Assembly: GCF_039548895.1 (NCBI RefSeq)
Contig: NZ_JBCLVG010000001.1
Direction: 5' to 3' (one strand)
Length of the DNA: 64,000 nucleotides
Source of the DNA: Orlajensenia stereocauli
Lineage (GTDB): Bacteria; Actinomycetota; Actinomycetes; Actinomycetales; Microbacteriaceae
Below are positions 9,032 to 16,937 of this stretch, piece after piece (the stretch's first letter is position 1; each line of letters opens with the position of its first letter). The notes beneath the pieces were generated by a model, which searched no databases, was not told the origin of the DNA, and saw only the letters and a program-made list of their open reading frames with translations. The translations under genes and the position numbers were made by a program.

Positions 9032-9517
9032 TCAGGAGTCGGATGCCTCGGCATAGGCGATGCTCAAACGTTCGAGGGGCCCCGGGCCGGCGGTCTCGCG
9101 CGGCGCTGCATCGAGGTGGCGCACGCGCAGTTCGTCCATGAGTTCCTCGACGAACGCAGGTCCCCCGTCGCGCATGAGGTGTTGGCGGGCCCGGAGCTGG
9201 TCATCTCCGGCACGCCAGTCGAGGCCCCAGTTCCCCAGGGCGTAGATGATCGGCACGGTCTGGATGCCGGCCTCGGTCAGGCTGAAGCGAGCGCGCTGAC
9301 CCCTGGCGGCCGTGCCGCGCGTGAGGATCCCGGCGTCGATGAGCCGCTTGAGGCGGTCGGCGAGGATGTTCGAGGCGATGCCCTCGATCGACCCGGTGAG
9401 CAGCGCACGGAAGTATCGGCGGTCCCCGAAGATGACGTCGCGCAGCACGATCAGCGACCAGCGATCGCCGAGTACTTCGACGGCGGCGTTGATCGGACAC
9501 CCGGATCGTGGTTCCAC
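9032..9517 (-). CDS. HxlR family transcriptional regulator
   Basis: The 161-aa protein carries the HxlR winged helix: Cys7-Pro-Ile-Asn-Ala, then Gly-Asp-Arg-Trp-Ser-Leu-Ile-Val-Leu-Arg-Asp, and the wing region Leu-Thr-Glu-Ala-Gly. The tail after residue 105 is longer than minimal family members. Cys7 is the conserved cysteine that makes some HxlR proteins sensors of electrophiles or disulfide stress. It is divergent from a reductase operon, and the 70-bp gap holds a near-perfect palindrome. Local repression of that operon and of itself is the simplest reading. AGGAGGAAT precedes the ATG. Confidence 0.92.
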   Translation of the reverse strand: MEPRSGCPINAAVEVLGDRWSLIVLRDVIFGDRRYFRALLTGSIEGIASNILADRLKRLIDAGILTRGTAARGQRARFSLTEAGIQTVPIIYALGNWGLDWRAGDDQLRARQHLMRDGGPAFVEELMDELRVRHLDAAPRETAGPGPLERLSIAYAEASDS

Positions 9518-9545
9518 GATTCCTCCTTGACAGTCATGTGCCCAT

Positions 9546-9576
9546 CACTATAGTGGTTGCAAATCGCAATCACTAT
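9546..9576. promoter_or_regulatory. probable HxlR operator with three CACTAT half-sites
   Basis: Positions 9550-9576 read ATAGTG-GTTGC-AAATC-GCAAT-CACTAT, a 27-bp palindrome with only two pairs off. The overlapping CACTATAGTG at 9546-9555 is a perfect 10-bp palindrome that reuses the left arm. The site lies between divergent starts and ends 11 bases before the downstream ATG, so a bound dimer would cover the ribosome binding site region and promoter. Assignment to HxlR rests on position and symmetry. Confidence 0.75.
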
Positions 9577-9587
9577 TGGAGGAACCG

Positions 9588-10175
9588 ATGGGCCGCTTCA
9601 TCTACGGCATGAACGTCTCCCTCGACCTGCGGATCGAACAGGTTCCCGGTGACAATGGTGCAGGCGAGTGGCTGCGCATCGGCGAGGCCCTCCACCGGGA
9701 GCTGAATGCCCGAACCGAGCAGCTCGCGCTCCTCGTGCACGGACGGATCCACTACGAGACCATGGAGGAGTTCTGGCCGCAGGCTCACGCCGATGAGTCC
9801 CTGCCCGACTTCCTCCGCGAGTACGGCGAGATCTGGACGACCAAGCCCAAGGTGCTCGTCTCCCGCACCCGGCACGAGGCGGATCACAACACGCGAGTCA
9901 TCGGCGACGATGCGATCGCGCAGCTCGCCGCGATCTGTGCCGAGACCGATGGCGCGATCGGAGTCGGCGGCGCCGACCTGGCGACGCAGCTCCTGAAGGC
10001 GAGGCTGCTCGACGAGCTGCTGCTCGCCACGCACCCCACGATCCTGGGTTTCGGCAGGCCGCTCTTCGATGACTACGACGTCCCGATCGAACTCGACCTG
10101 CTCGAGCAGCTCTCGTTCGAGTCGGGCGTCACGCTGCACCGGTACGCCATCCGCTATGACGGCGGGGCTCGCTGA
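9588..10175 (+). CDS. dihydrofolate reductase / RibD C-terminal family protein
   Basis: The 195-aa protein belongs to the RibD C-terminal/dihydrofolate-reductase-like superfamily. It has a Met-Asn-Val-Ser-Leu-Asp segment in place of the usual Met-Ser-Leu-Asp-Gly-Phe, a Gly-Arg-Ile-His-Tyr-Glu motif, and a Gly-Gly-Ala-Asp-Leu-Ala nucleotide-binding turn near residue 125. It probably uses NADPH, but the substrate is unknown. The ATG at 9588 is preceded by GGAGG; the frame's earlier TTG lies inside the operator. Its stop overlaps the ATG of the next gene. A second member of the family lies at 19119-19718, but the two are not close. Confidence 0.82.
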   Translation: MGRFIYGMNVSLDLRIEQVPGDNGAGEWLRIGEALHRELNARTEQLALLVHGRIHYETMEEFWPQAHADESLPDFLREYGEIWTTKPKVLVSRTRHEADHNTRVIGDDAIAQLAAICAETDGAIGVGGADLATQLLKARLLDELLLATHPTILGFGRPLFDDYDVPIELDLLEQLSFESGVTLHRYAIRYDGGAR

Positions 10176-10990
10176 TGCTGAAGCAGGTCGCCGAAGGCGT
10201 GCTGGTGCACGAGAGCGAGTGCATCCAGAGCAACGCCGTCGCCGTGGAGGGTGATGCCGGAGTACTGCTCGTCGACCCCGGAATCACGCGTGCCGAGATG
10301 TCGACCCTCGCGGCCGACCTCCGAGATCGTGGCAGGCCCGTCGTTGCCGGCTTCGCGACGCATCCGCACTGGGATCACGTTCTCTGGCACCCCACGCTCG
10401 GCGACGCGCCGCGGTACGGCACAGCTGACTGCGCGGCATCCGTTCGCGACCTTCTGGCGACTCCGGACTGGGAGGCCGACGTGGCCGAGGGCTTGCCGCC
10501 CGAGTTCGCCGACGACATTCCGATGGAGATGCTCGGCCTCATCACTGGTGTACCAGCGGGCGCATCGCTGATTCCATGGGACGGCACCGATGTGCGGATC
10601 ATCGAGCACCGAGCGCACTCCGAGGGACATGCTGCGCTCCTCGTCGAGCAGCCTCGCGTGCTGATCGCCGGTGACATGCTCTCCGACGTCCTGGTTCCCA
10701 TGCTCGACATGGCAGCCGAGAACCCCATAGACGACTATCTGGCCGCCCTGATGATGCTCGACCGCGTGGTCGGGGACGTCGATGTCGTCGTCCCCGGACA
10801 CGGTTCCGTGGGCGGAGGCGATCACCTGCGCGAGCGCATCGAGCGGGATCGGGCGTACGTGCTCGCCCTCCGTGACGGGCGGACCCCCAGCGACCCTCGC
10901 ATCGGTCCAGCGGCTCAGCCCGGCTGGGAATGGGTGAGCGACGTGCACGATTGGCAACTCCAGGCTCTCGCCCGGAGAAGTGAACACTAG
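10175..10990 (+). CDS. MBL-fold metallo-hydrolase
   Basis: The 271-aa protein has the metallo-beta-lactamase signature His-Pro-His-Trp-Asp-His (about residues 67-72), Glu-Gly-His-Ala near 149 for the next ligand, Ala-Gly-Asp-Met for the bridging aspartate, and Pro-Gly-His-Gly near 208. All usual zinc ligands are thus present. It is coupled to the preceding reductase gene by a TGATG overlap and followed 15 bases later by a mini-ORF and a flavo-oxidase. The substrate cannot be inferred. The operon suggests detoxification of a compound sensed by the HxlR protein. Confidence 0.88.
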   Translation: MLKQVAEGVLVHESECIQSNAVAVEGDAGVLLVDPGITRAEMSTLAADLRDRGRPVVAGFATHPHWDHVLWHPTLGDAPRYGTADCAASVRDLLATPDWEADVAEGLPPEFADDIPMEMLGLITGVPAGASLIPWDGTDVRIIEHRAHSEGHAALLVEQPRVLIAGDMLSDVLVPMLDMAAENPIDDYLAALMMLDRVVGDVDVVVPGHGSVGGGDHLRERIERDRAYVLALRDGRTPSDPRIGPAAQPGWEWVSDVHDWQLQALARRSEH

Positions 10991-11005
10991 AGAAGGGAAC
11001 GAGCC

Positions 11006-11077
11006 GTGACGAATCCCTCGGCTGACCTCATCGATGGCCGCGCCTGCGTGCACACGGGCGACTGGATGCCGTGCTGA
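11006..11077 (+). CDS. 23-codon mini-ORF coupled to the FAD oxidase
   Basis: A GTG at 11006 has AGAAGGGA 7 bases upstream and opens a 23-aa frame whose TGA overlaps the ATG of the flavo-oxidase (TGATG at 11075-11079). No other strong ribosome binding site serves the oxidase, so translation of this frame probably delivers ribosomes to it. The peptide starts Met-Thr-Asn-Pro-Ser-Ala-Asp-Leu and ends Trp-Met-Pro-Cys and matches nothing I recognise. It may be a leader peptide or the residue of a decayed gene. Confidence 0.4.
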   Translation: MTNPSADLIDGRACVHTGDWMPC

Positions 11078-12393
11078 TGGCCTCCTCGGTTCTCGCGGAC
11101 GCGAATCTCGACGGGCGGGTCGTACTGCCCGGCGACTCGGACTACGACGACGTCCGGACGGTCTGGAACGCGATGGTCGATCATCGGCCGCAGGTGATCG
11201 TGAGGTGCGCGAGCGTTGCCGACGTCCAGGCGGCGGTGCGTGCTGCGCGCGAGCACGACCTCGAGGTCGGCATCCGGTGCGGGGGTCATAGCGTGCTCGG
11301 GCTGGGCGTGCCCGAGGGCGGACTGATGATCGATCTCACGCCGCTCGACGGAGTGCGCGTGGATCCCGTCCGTCGAAGGGCTCGGGTGCAAGGCGGAACG
11401 CTTCTCGGCGCCCTCGACCGCGCAGGTCAGCAGTACGGACTCGCCACCACGGCGGGGAACGTCTCCCACACGGGAGTCGGCGGGCTGACGCTGGGCGGAG
11501 GCATGGGGTGGCTGGCGCGCCAGTACGGCCTGTCCTGCGACAACGTCCGCTCCTTCGACGTGGTCACGGCCGACGGCGACGCTGTCGCCGCGTCGCGCGA
11601 GGTGAATGCCGATCTCTACTGGGCGCTGCGCGGCGGAGGAGGCAACTTCGGCATAGTCACGTCGTTCGAGTTCGAGCTCCACGACGTGGGCACGCAGGCG
11701 CTCAGCGTCGAGCTCGACTTCCCCCGCGAGAACGCTGCTGGGGTGCTCCGCCGCTGGCGCGATCTGAACGCCGGGGCGCCCCGGGCCGCGACCTTCTCGG
11801 CCACGGTGATGGGCGCGATTGCGACCATCGGATTCGTCTGGGTCGGTGACATGGATGCGGGCGCCAGGTACGCACGCGAGCTCGATGCCCTCGGCCGCCC
11901 CCTCGCCCGGCGCAGCGACGAACTCTCCTACGTCGATCTCCAGCGACGCGACGACACGATCAGGGGCCACGCTCAGCGCCGTTACTGGAAGGGGCACTAC
12001 TTCCGCGAGCTGCCCGACGCCGCCCTCGACGCGCTCCTCGAACACGATCCCGACGTGGGAGCGAGCCTTCAGGCCTACGGCGGCGCGATCGCCGACGTTC
12101 CAGACGACGAGACCGCCTTCAGCCAACGGGACACTCTCTTCGAGTACGTTGCTGGCACGCGCTGGACGGACCCTGCCGAGGACGGCGATCGCATGGAGCG
12201 CGCCCGCATTTCGGCGGCCCGGTTGGCCCCGTTCGCCAGTGGCGCCTACGTCAACGCGCTCACCGATGAGGGCAGTGCCGGCATCCGGGCGGCGTACCCG
12301 CCGGCCAAGCTCGCCCGCCTCAGTGCCATCAAAGCAGCGTGGGACCCGAGCAACGTCTTCCACTTGAACCAGAACATCATCCCCGCACGCTGA
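11077..12393 (+). CDS. FAD-binding oxidoreductase of the berberine bridge enzyme type
   Basis: The 438-aa protein has a PCMH/VAO FAD-binding domain followed by a substrate domain and a C-terminal berberine-type segment ending in Phe-His-Leu-Asn-Gln-Asn. Both residues that bind FAD covalently in bicovalent members are visible: His71 in Gly-Gly-His-Ser and Cys154 in Leu-Ser-Cys-Asp-Asn. A flavin attached at two points is therefore likely. Such enzymes oxidise alcohols, sugars or tetracycline-like substrates with O2. No signal peptide is seen. It is the last gene of the HxlR-controlled set. GTG codons at 11071 in the same frame are less likely starts. Confidence 0.88.
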   Translation: MASSVLADANLDGRVVLPGDSDYDDVRTVWNAMVDHRPQVIVRCASVADVQAAVRAAREHDLEVGIRCGGHSVLGLGVPEGGLMIDLTPLDGVRVDPVRRRARVQGGTLLGALDRAGQQYGLATTAGNVSHTGVGGLTLGGGMGWLARQYGLSCDNVRSFDVVTADGDAVAASREVNADLYWALRGGGGNFGIVTSFEFELHDVGTQALSVELDFPRENAAGVLRRWRDLNAGAPRAATFSATVMGAIATIGFVWVGDMDAGARYARELDALGRPLARRSDELSYVDLQRRDDTIRGHAQRRYWKGHYFRELPDAALDALLEHDPDVGASLQAYGGAIADVPDDETAFSQRDTLFEYVAGTRWTDPAEDGDRMERARISAARLAPFASGAYVNALTDEGSAGIRAAYPPAKLARLSAIKAAWDPSNVFHLNQNIIPAR

Positions 12394-12397
12394 GGAG

Positions 12398-12784
12398 TCA
12401 CGGCGAACGGGTCAGACGGAGAGTGGATGCCGCGGCTTCCGCCGAGACCATCGATTGAGCGCCGCCATCCCCGTACTTGGCGCGATACGCCGCATCGATC
12501 GCGTCGGCATTCGAGTCGCCCGTCGCCTCGACGACCACTCCGACGCTCTCCCCAGCGATTCGGATCGACGCGTGCGCCGTGTCGACGGCGCGTCCGTACC
12601 ACCCCGTGTCCCGACGAAGCCAGGTGCGAACGAAAACATCGTCATCGACGACGACCACCCAGATCGGGGTCCACCGCTCGGAGCCCCCGTGAGCACGCGG
12701 TGCGGCGATGGCCAGCTCGCGGATGCCGACCAGGTACTGAAGAGCCTCCGACGTCCACGCTCCGCCAGATGCGTTCTCGGTCAT
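12398..12784 (-). CDS. DUF2255 family protein
   Basis: The 128-aa protein contains Pro-Ile-Trp-Val-Val-Val-Val-Asp-Asp-Asp-Val-Phe-Val-Arg and Gly-Trp-Tyr-Gly-Arg-Ala near the middle, then Asp-Ala-Ile-Asp-Ala-Ala-Tyr-Arg-Ala-Lys-Tyr-Gly. This is the pattern of DUF2255, a split-barrel family related to flavin-linked deazaflavin-type proteins. The frame is open far upstream, but a CAGAAT hexamer 7 bases before the ATG at 12784 supports a leaderless start there. It converges on the flavo-oxidase, 4 bases from its stop. Function is unknown. Confidence 0.78.
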   Translation of the reverse strand: MTENASGGAWTSEALQYLVGIRELAIAAPRAHGGSERWTPIWVVVVDDDVFVRTWLRRDTGWYGRAVDTAHASIRIAGESVGVVVEATGDSNADAIDAAYRAKYGDGGAQSMVSAEAAASTLRLTRSP

Positions 12785-12847
12785 GAGCGCCATTCTGGCC
12801 CGCCGACAGCGCCTCCGCCACCGCGGCATCCGTTCTAGGCTGGCGGC

Positions 12848-13258
12848 GTGAGCAACGCGCTGGACGAGGGTCCGTTCTTCCACGGCACGAAAGCCGACCT
12901 GCGAGAGGGCGATCTCCTCACGGCCGGTTTCAGGTCGAACTATCGACCGGAGGTCGTGATGAACCACATCTACTTCACTGCGCTTCCGAACGGGGCCGGA
13001 CTGGCAGCTGAGCTCGCTCCCGGCGACGCTGCTCCGCGCGTCTACACAGTCGAGCCGACCGGAGAGTTCGAGGACGACCCGAACGTGACCGACAAGAAGT
13101 TCACCGGCAACCCCACCAGGTCGTACCGCAGCACTGCGCCTCTCAGGGTCGTCGGCGAGGTGACCGACTGGACCAGGCTGACGGCCGAGGAGCTTCAGGC
13201 GTGGAGAGACCGTCTGGCGGTGCTGCGCGCGGACCAGCGAGGCGAGATCATCAACTGA
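12848..13258 (+). CDS. arr: rifamycin ADP-ribosyltransferase Arr
   Basis: The 136-aa protein is full length for Arr, which transfers ADP-ribose from NAD+ to the C23 hydroxyl of rifampicin. His12 (Phe-Phe-His-Gly-Thr-Lys), Tyr42 (His-Ile-Tyr-Phe-Thr) and Asp77 (Glu-Asp-Asp-Pro-Asn) match His19, Tyr49 and Asp84 of the mycobacterial enzyme at one constant offset of seven. The gene begins with a GTG 6 bases after TAGGCT (12836-12841), so it is probably leaderless. Base composition does not differ from its neighbours and no mobile element is near, so it looks like a resident chromosomal copy. Confidence 0.93.
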   Translation: MSNALDEGPFFHGTKADLREGDLLTAGFRSNYRPEVVMNHIYFTALPNGAGLAAELAPGDAAPRVYTVEPTGEFEDDPNVTDKKFTGNPTRSYRSTAPLRVVGEVTDWTRLTAEELQAWRDRLAVLRADQRGEIIN

Positions 13259-13377
13259 CGAGGCGATACGCAGCTTCAGCCCATCGCCGAGGGGCCCTGC
13301 ACGAGAGCTTCAGCTCGTCAAGGGCGTTCTCCGACCAGTCATCGACGTCCACACTGATGACAGAGAGCGGAGAGACG

Positions 13378-13656
13378 ATGTTGCTCATCAGAATCAAGAT
13401 CGACGGTCGGGAGTACACCATCCCGTCCGAGCTCGACGCGCAGGCGATCATGGAATCCATCACAGGGCAGTTGCGAGCCGGCGGCGGTTTCGTGGAGATC
13501 GTGCGGACACCCGACCGGTCTGTGAACGTTCTCGTGTCGCCCGGCATGTCCCTCACTGTGGAGACCACGGTGATCGACGAATACGTGAGCATTCCGGGCG
13601 AGCGCGACGACTCGTGGCCGGCGCAAGCCTGGATCGATCCACTCGACACGTTCTGA
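13378..13656 (+). CDS. hypothetical protein, 92 aa
   Basis: The frame begins at an ATG with GGAGAGA upstream and encodes a 92-aa acidic, soluble-looking protein. It opens Met-Leu-Leu-Ile-Arg-Ile-Lys-Ile-Asp-Gly-Arg-Glu-Tyr-Thr and alternates beta-strand-like segments. The tail has Trp-Pro-Ala-Gln-Ala-Trp-Ile-Asp. No signal, membrane segment or known motif is seen. It sits between arr and a convergent DUF7882 gene. I do not recognise the family. Confidence 0.65.
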   Translation: MLLIRIKIDGREYTIPSELDAQAIMESITGQLRAGGGFVEIVRTPDRSVNVLVSPGMSLTVETTVIDEYVSIPGERDDSWPAQAWIDPLDTF

Positions 13657-13694
13657 ATCGGCCGATCAGGCCCAGCAGCCGTTCGCCCGCCCGA

Positions 13695-14042
13695 TCACGT
13701 CCGGTTGGCCGGAATCGCTCCACGCTTCTCCGACACCGCGACGCGTTCGTTCGTTTCCGGGACGATCTGCAAGCGGCCGTCACGATGGGCGGTTCTCATG
13801 AGGCTCTCGGCCCATTCGCGGTTCAACGCCGGCAGTGCGCTCGTCGAGAAGTCGAAGACGATCGGGATTCGTCGATCCAGCCACACGCTGGTCCTGCCCC
13901 CGCCCGAGTCGTCGGCCGTGGTCCAGCTGAAGGAGAATGACTCGTCGCGCCGCAACTTGTTCGTGATGACGAACTGCAGGTGGGCGAGAAGCCGATCCTC
14001 GAAGTCCACCGTGAGAGTGCCGTTGTAAATGAAGGTGCCCAT
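13695..14042 (-). CDS. DUF7882 family protein, copy 1
   Basis: The 115-aa protein opens Met-Gly-Thr-Phe-Ile-Tyr-Asn-Gly and contains Leu-Ala-His-Leu-Gln-Phe-Val-Ile-Thr-Asn-Lys-Leu-Arg-Arg-Asp-Glu-Ser-Phe. This is the conserved core of a small family common in Microbacteriaceae and often mislabelled as an ATP-dependent ligase. No catalytic residues for ligation are present and the function is unknown. GAGGAGATGAC precedes the ATG. The promoter and 5' leader are duplicated before the second copy at 17088-17438. Confidence 0.82.
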   Translation of the reverse strand: MGTFIYNGTLTVDFEDRLLAHLQFVITNKLRRDESFSFSWTTADDSGGGRTSVWLDRRIPIVFDFSTSALPALNREWAESLMRTAHRDGRLQIVPETNERVAVSEKRGAIPANRT

Positions 14043-14137
14043 GTCATCTCCTCAGAGAGAAATCAGGGCTGCTCATTCCGACAATGGTCTAGGTCGCTCG
14101 CCGACCGGCGAGTGAATAGACAGCTATCCACATTGTA
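14043..14137 (-). promoter_or_regulatory. promoter and conserved 5' leader of DUF7882 copy 1
   Basis: A TACAAT -10 hexamer (14137-14132) is followed by an approximately 85-base leader that ends in the ribosome binding site. The leader aligns along its length with the one at 17546-17637. Shared blocks include AGCTGTC, TTCAC, AGACC, GCAGCCC and TCTGAGGAGA. In both copies the -10 lies exactly 12 bases before AGCTGTC. Conservation of an untranslated leader suggests a shared regulatory RNA element or a recent duplication. Confidence 0.65.
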
Positions 14138-14187
14138 ACCCGGTCGGGGCACATTGCGCCAGAGATCTGCGCCCTGGCCCATCGCCT

Positions 14188-15288
14188 TCACCGGCCGAAC
14201 GCCGCAGCGGCGGGACAGTCGAATGGATCGCCGTCGGCCGCGAGGCCGACCTTGTTCAGGTGACGAACCACGATTCCGTACGATTCCAGAAGACCGGTCT
14301 CGGTGTAGCGGATCGAGTGGCTCTCGCAATAGGCCTTCGCCAGCAGTTGAGCCTGCTTCAAGTGCGGGCGCGGCATGTTCGGGAAGAGATGGTGCTCGAT
14401 CTGGTAATTGAGCCCGCCCATGAAGATGTCCATGGACCTGCTTCCCCGGATGTTGCGGGATGTCAGCACCTGACGTCGGAGGAAGTCCACCCGCGCGTCC
14501 TGCGGCAGGATCGGCATTCCCTTGTGGTTGGGGGCGAAGGATGCGCCCATGTAGACCCCGAACACCGCAAGTTGTACCCCGATGAAGGCGAAGGCCATTC
14601 CGAGCGGGAGGAAGGTGAAGACGACGGCCAGGTAGACGGCGATCCTCGTCAGGAGCATCGAGGCCTCGACCCAGCGCTTGTCGACCCTGCCCCGGCCGAA
14701 GACCGTCCGCAGCCCGTGGGCGTGGAGGTTGATGCCCTCGAGCGTGAGGAGAGGGAAGAAGAAGTAGCCCTGACGTCGCGTCATCCACCCGTAGAAGCCC
14801 GTGGCGCGCAGTGCGTCATCCTTCGTGAAGGAGATGACGTCACGCTCGATGTCGGGATCCTTGCCCAGCACGTTCGGGTTGGCGTGGTGACGGGAGTGCT
14901 TCGTCATCCACCAGGAATAGCTGATTCCGACGATCAGGTTCGCGATGGTCCGCCCGGCGATGTCGTTCGCCCTGCCGGATTCGAACACCTGCCGATGGGA
15001 GGCTTCGTGGGCGAGAAAGGCGTACTGCGTGAGGAGGATGCCCAGGATGCCGGCGACCACCAACTGATACCAGCTGTCGCCCAGAAGGATGGAGCCGCCG
15101 ATCGTTGCGACGAGTGCGGCGGTGATCGCTGCGAACGTGACGACGTAGAAACCGGTCCGGCGCCGGAGCAGACCCGCATCACGGACCGTCCGCAGGAGCG
15201 CCGAGTACTCGGTCGTGGGGTTCGAGCGGTCGCCGCCCGGTTTCGTTCTGGTGATCCTGACAGCGGGCGTGGCAGCGGCGAGAGACAT
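14188..15288 (-). CDS. membrane fatty acid / acyl-CoA desaturase
   Basis: The 366-aa integral membrane protein has the three histidine boxes of the di-iron desaturases: His94-Glu-Ala-Ser-His98, His131-Ser-Arg-His-His135 and Gln-Ile-Glu-His-His near residue 300. The Gln-x-x-His-His third box is typical of the linoleoyl-CoA/DesA3-like branch. It would introduce a double bond into membrane acyl chains with O2 and an electron donor not encoded nearby. The frame extends 36 codons upstream, but Met-Ser-Leu-Ala at 15288 fits homologues better. It lies downstream of two GAF-ANTAR genes on the same strand, separated by 165 bp. Confidence 0.92.
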   Translation of the reverse strand: MSLAAATPAVRITRTKPGGDRSNPTTEYSALLRTVRDAGLLRRRTGFYVVTFAAITAALVATIGGSILLGDSWYQLVVAGILGILLTQYAFLAHEASHRQVFESGRANDIAGRTIANLIVGISYSWWMTKHSRHHANPNVLGKDPDIERDVISFTKDDALRATGFYGWMTRRQGYFFFPLLTLEGINLHAHGLRTVFGRGRVDKRWVEASMLLTRIAVYLAVVFTFLPLGMAFAFIGVQLAVFGVYMGASFAPNHKGMPILPQDARVDFLRRQVLTSRNIRGSRSMDIFMGGLNYQIEHHLFPNMPRPHLKQAQLLAKAYCESHSIRYTETGLLESYGIVVRHLNKVGLAADGDPFDCPAAAAFGR

Positions 15289-15453
15289 TCGTGATCCGTT
15301 CGGCGAGTGCGGGAATCCGACCGCAGGAACGGTTCGGATCGACATCGCCGAGGACCAGGGCAACTGCCCCGAGTGTAGGGGTCCTACCTCGGGCATGGCT
15401 GAACGTCCGCCGGGACTCGCGGAGCATGCTCGTCCAGATCGCCTTGACCGGCG

Positions 15454-16167
15454 TCAGATCCGGAGATCGCCGGAGATCACGCGCGCGGCGACGTCGCCCA
15501 GTCGTGCCTGGTTCGACCGGGCGTGGGACCTCAGACGGGAGAACGCCTCATCCATGCCGATGTTCTGGGTGTGGGCGATATAGCCCTTGGCCTGTTCGAT
15601 GATGACCCGGCTGTCCAAGGCGCGTTGAAGCTGTGCTTGGGCGATTCCGCTCTCTTCGACGAGGCGATGCTGCAGGATGCTGATCGTCGCCACGTCGGCC
15701 AGCGCCTGGGCCGCGACGGCGTTCTGGGTGTTCAGCTCGCCGACTCCGTCACGGAACAGGTTGAGCGAACCGATCGTCGACGAGCGGAGACGCATCGGAA
15801 TCGCGTGCATCGAGGCGAAGCCGGATCGGGCGGCATCCGCAGCGAAAGCCGGCCAGCGATCCATGATGTCGTGAAGGTTCGAGACGGATACGACCTCGCC
15901 GCGAGTGACTGCTTCGACGCAGGGGCCTTCGCCGGCCCGGAGTTGCATCAGCCCGATGAACTCGCTCCGCTCGCTTGTGGAGACGATCACCTCGAGTTCC
16001 TGCGTGGAACTGAGGAGGAGGATGCCCGCAGCGGAGACGTCGAAGAGGGTGATGCACTCGTCGACGAGAACCTGCAGCAGGTCGACGATGTCGAATTCAG
16101 CGACAAGGGAGTCAGCCAGCGTCACGAAAGTGTCTACGAGCTTGCTTTCACGTGTTCGTGTGCTCAT
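15454..16167 (-). CDS. GAF and ANTAR domain protein, second of a tandem pair
   Basis: The 237-aa protein has a GAF sensor domain (residues about 20-165, with Gly-Glu-Gly-Pro-Cys-Val-Glu-Ala) and a C-terminal ANTAR domain (about 172-232, with Gln-Ala-Lys-Gly-Tyr-Ile-Ala and Ala-Phe-Ser-Arg-Leu-Arg-Ser-His-Ala). ANTAR proteins bind two-hairpin RNA elements and prevent transcription termination. The GAF domain would supply the signal. AGGATGAGG precedes the ATG. It follows the first copy after 17 bases, so the two form an operon. Its RNA target is unknown. Confidence 0.92.
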   Translation of the reverse strand: MSTRTRESKLVDTFVTLADSLVAEFDIVDLLQVLVDECITLFDVSAAGILLLSSTQELEVIVSTSERSEFIGLMQLRAGEGPCVEAVTRGEVVSVSNLHDIMDRWPAFAADAARSGFASMHAIPMRLRSSTIGSLNLFRDGVGELNTQNAVAAQALADVATISILQHRLVEESGIAQAQLQRALDSRVIIEQAKGYIAHTQNIGMDEAFSRLRSHARSNQARLGDVAARVISGDLRI

Positions 16168-16184
16168 GCCTCATCCTAAGTCGA

Positions 16185-16919
16185 TCAGCGTTCGGCGGAG
16201 CCGAATGTCAGATTCCGGTTGACGATCTCGGCAGCGACTTCTCGCACCGTGCGGTCCTCGGCGAATGCGTGGCCACGAATGACGAGGAGGGCGTCATCGA
16301 CCGAGATGGACATCTGCGCCGCGACCATACCCGAGGCCTGGTACACCTCTCGCCTGGAGTACCTGCCTGCAACGGGTTCGTCCATCGGCAGGTCCAGCCC
16401 GTCGAGGGCGCGGCGCAACACCTGACGCGCGGCGATCGAGGCCAGAGCGGTCGCATCGTGGACCTGCGGCGCTGACAGCCGACGGGCCTTCATCGAGTAC
16501 AGGTCCAGAGAGCCGACGCTCAGATCTCCCACGTACAGGGGGAACGCGTACAGCGCGCCGATACCGAGTCCCTGCAGCGACTCGAGTGCCGTCGGCCAGT
16601 CGCCCCCGCTCGCGTGTTGAACGTCGTTCTCCATCACCGGTACCCGCGATCGGAACGCCTCCCAGCATGGGCCTTCGCCCAGGTCGATCTGGATCTCATC
16701 GATGCGCTCGGCGATGACGCTGCTGGCGCAGATCGTCTGCGTGCCCAGTGGTTCGCCCAGGCTCGAGATGACGGCACCGGACGTCGCGGTCGCACAGACC
16801 AGCGGCGCGCAGAGGTCGTCGTCGGGACCGACGGCAGCAGTGAGCCTGGCAGCGGCGACGGCGAAGTCGCGGCCATGGGGGGCGTCGGGCGAATCGGCGC
16901 CCGCAGGATTGCTCTCCAT
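16185..16919 (-). CDS. GAF and ANTAR domain protein, first of a tandem pair
   Basis: The 244-aa protein repeats the layout of its neighbour: a GAF domain with Gly-Glu-Gly-Pro-Cys-Trp-Glu-Ala (about residues 80-87) and a C-terminal ANTAR region with Ala-Ser-Gly-Met-Val-Ala-Ala-Gln-Met and Ala-Leu-Leu-Val-Ile-Arg-Gly-His-Ala. The pair is clearly paralogous but diverged, so each may sense a different signal or they may form mixed dimers. GAAGGCGG lies before the ATG. The gap upstream holds two copies of GTCGTCGAAACG. Confidence 0.92.
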   Translation of the reverse strand: MESNPAGADSPDAPHGRDFAVAAARLTAAVGPDDDLCAPLVCATATSGAVISSLGEPLGTQTICASSVIAERIDEIQIDLGEGPCWEAFRSRVPVMENDVQHASGGDWPTALESLQGLGIGALYAFPLYVGDLSVGSLDLYSMKARRLSAPQVHDATALASIAARQVLRRALDGLDLPMDEPVAGRYSRREVYQASGMVAAQMSISVDDALLVIRGHAFAEDRTVREVAAEIVNRNLTFGSAER

Positions 16920-16937
16920 CGACTAGCCGCCTTCATT

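Noticed and set aside
10987..12363. 458-codon minus-strand frame opposite the flavo-oxidase
   Set aside because: The plus strand encodes a full berberine-type oxidase with both flavin-binding residues; the opposite frame has no recognisable domain.
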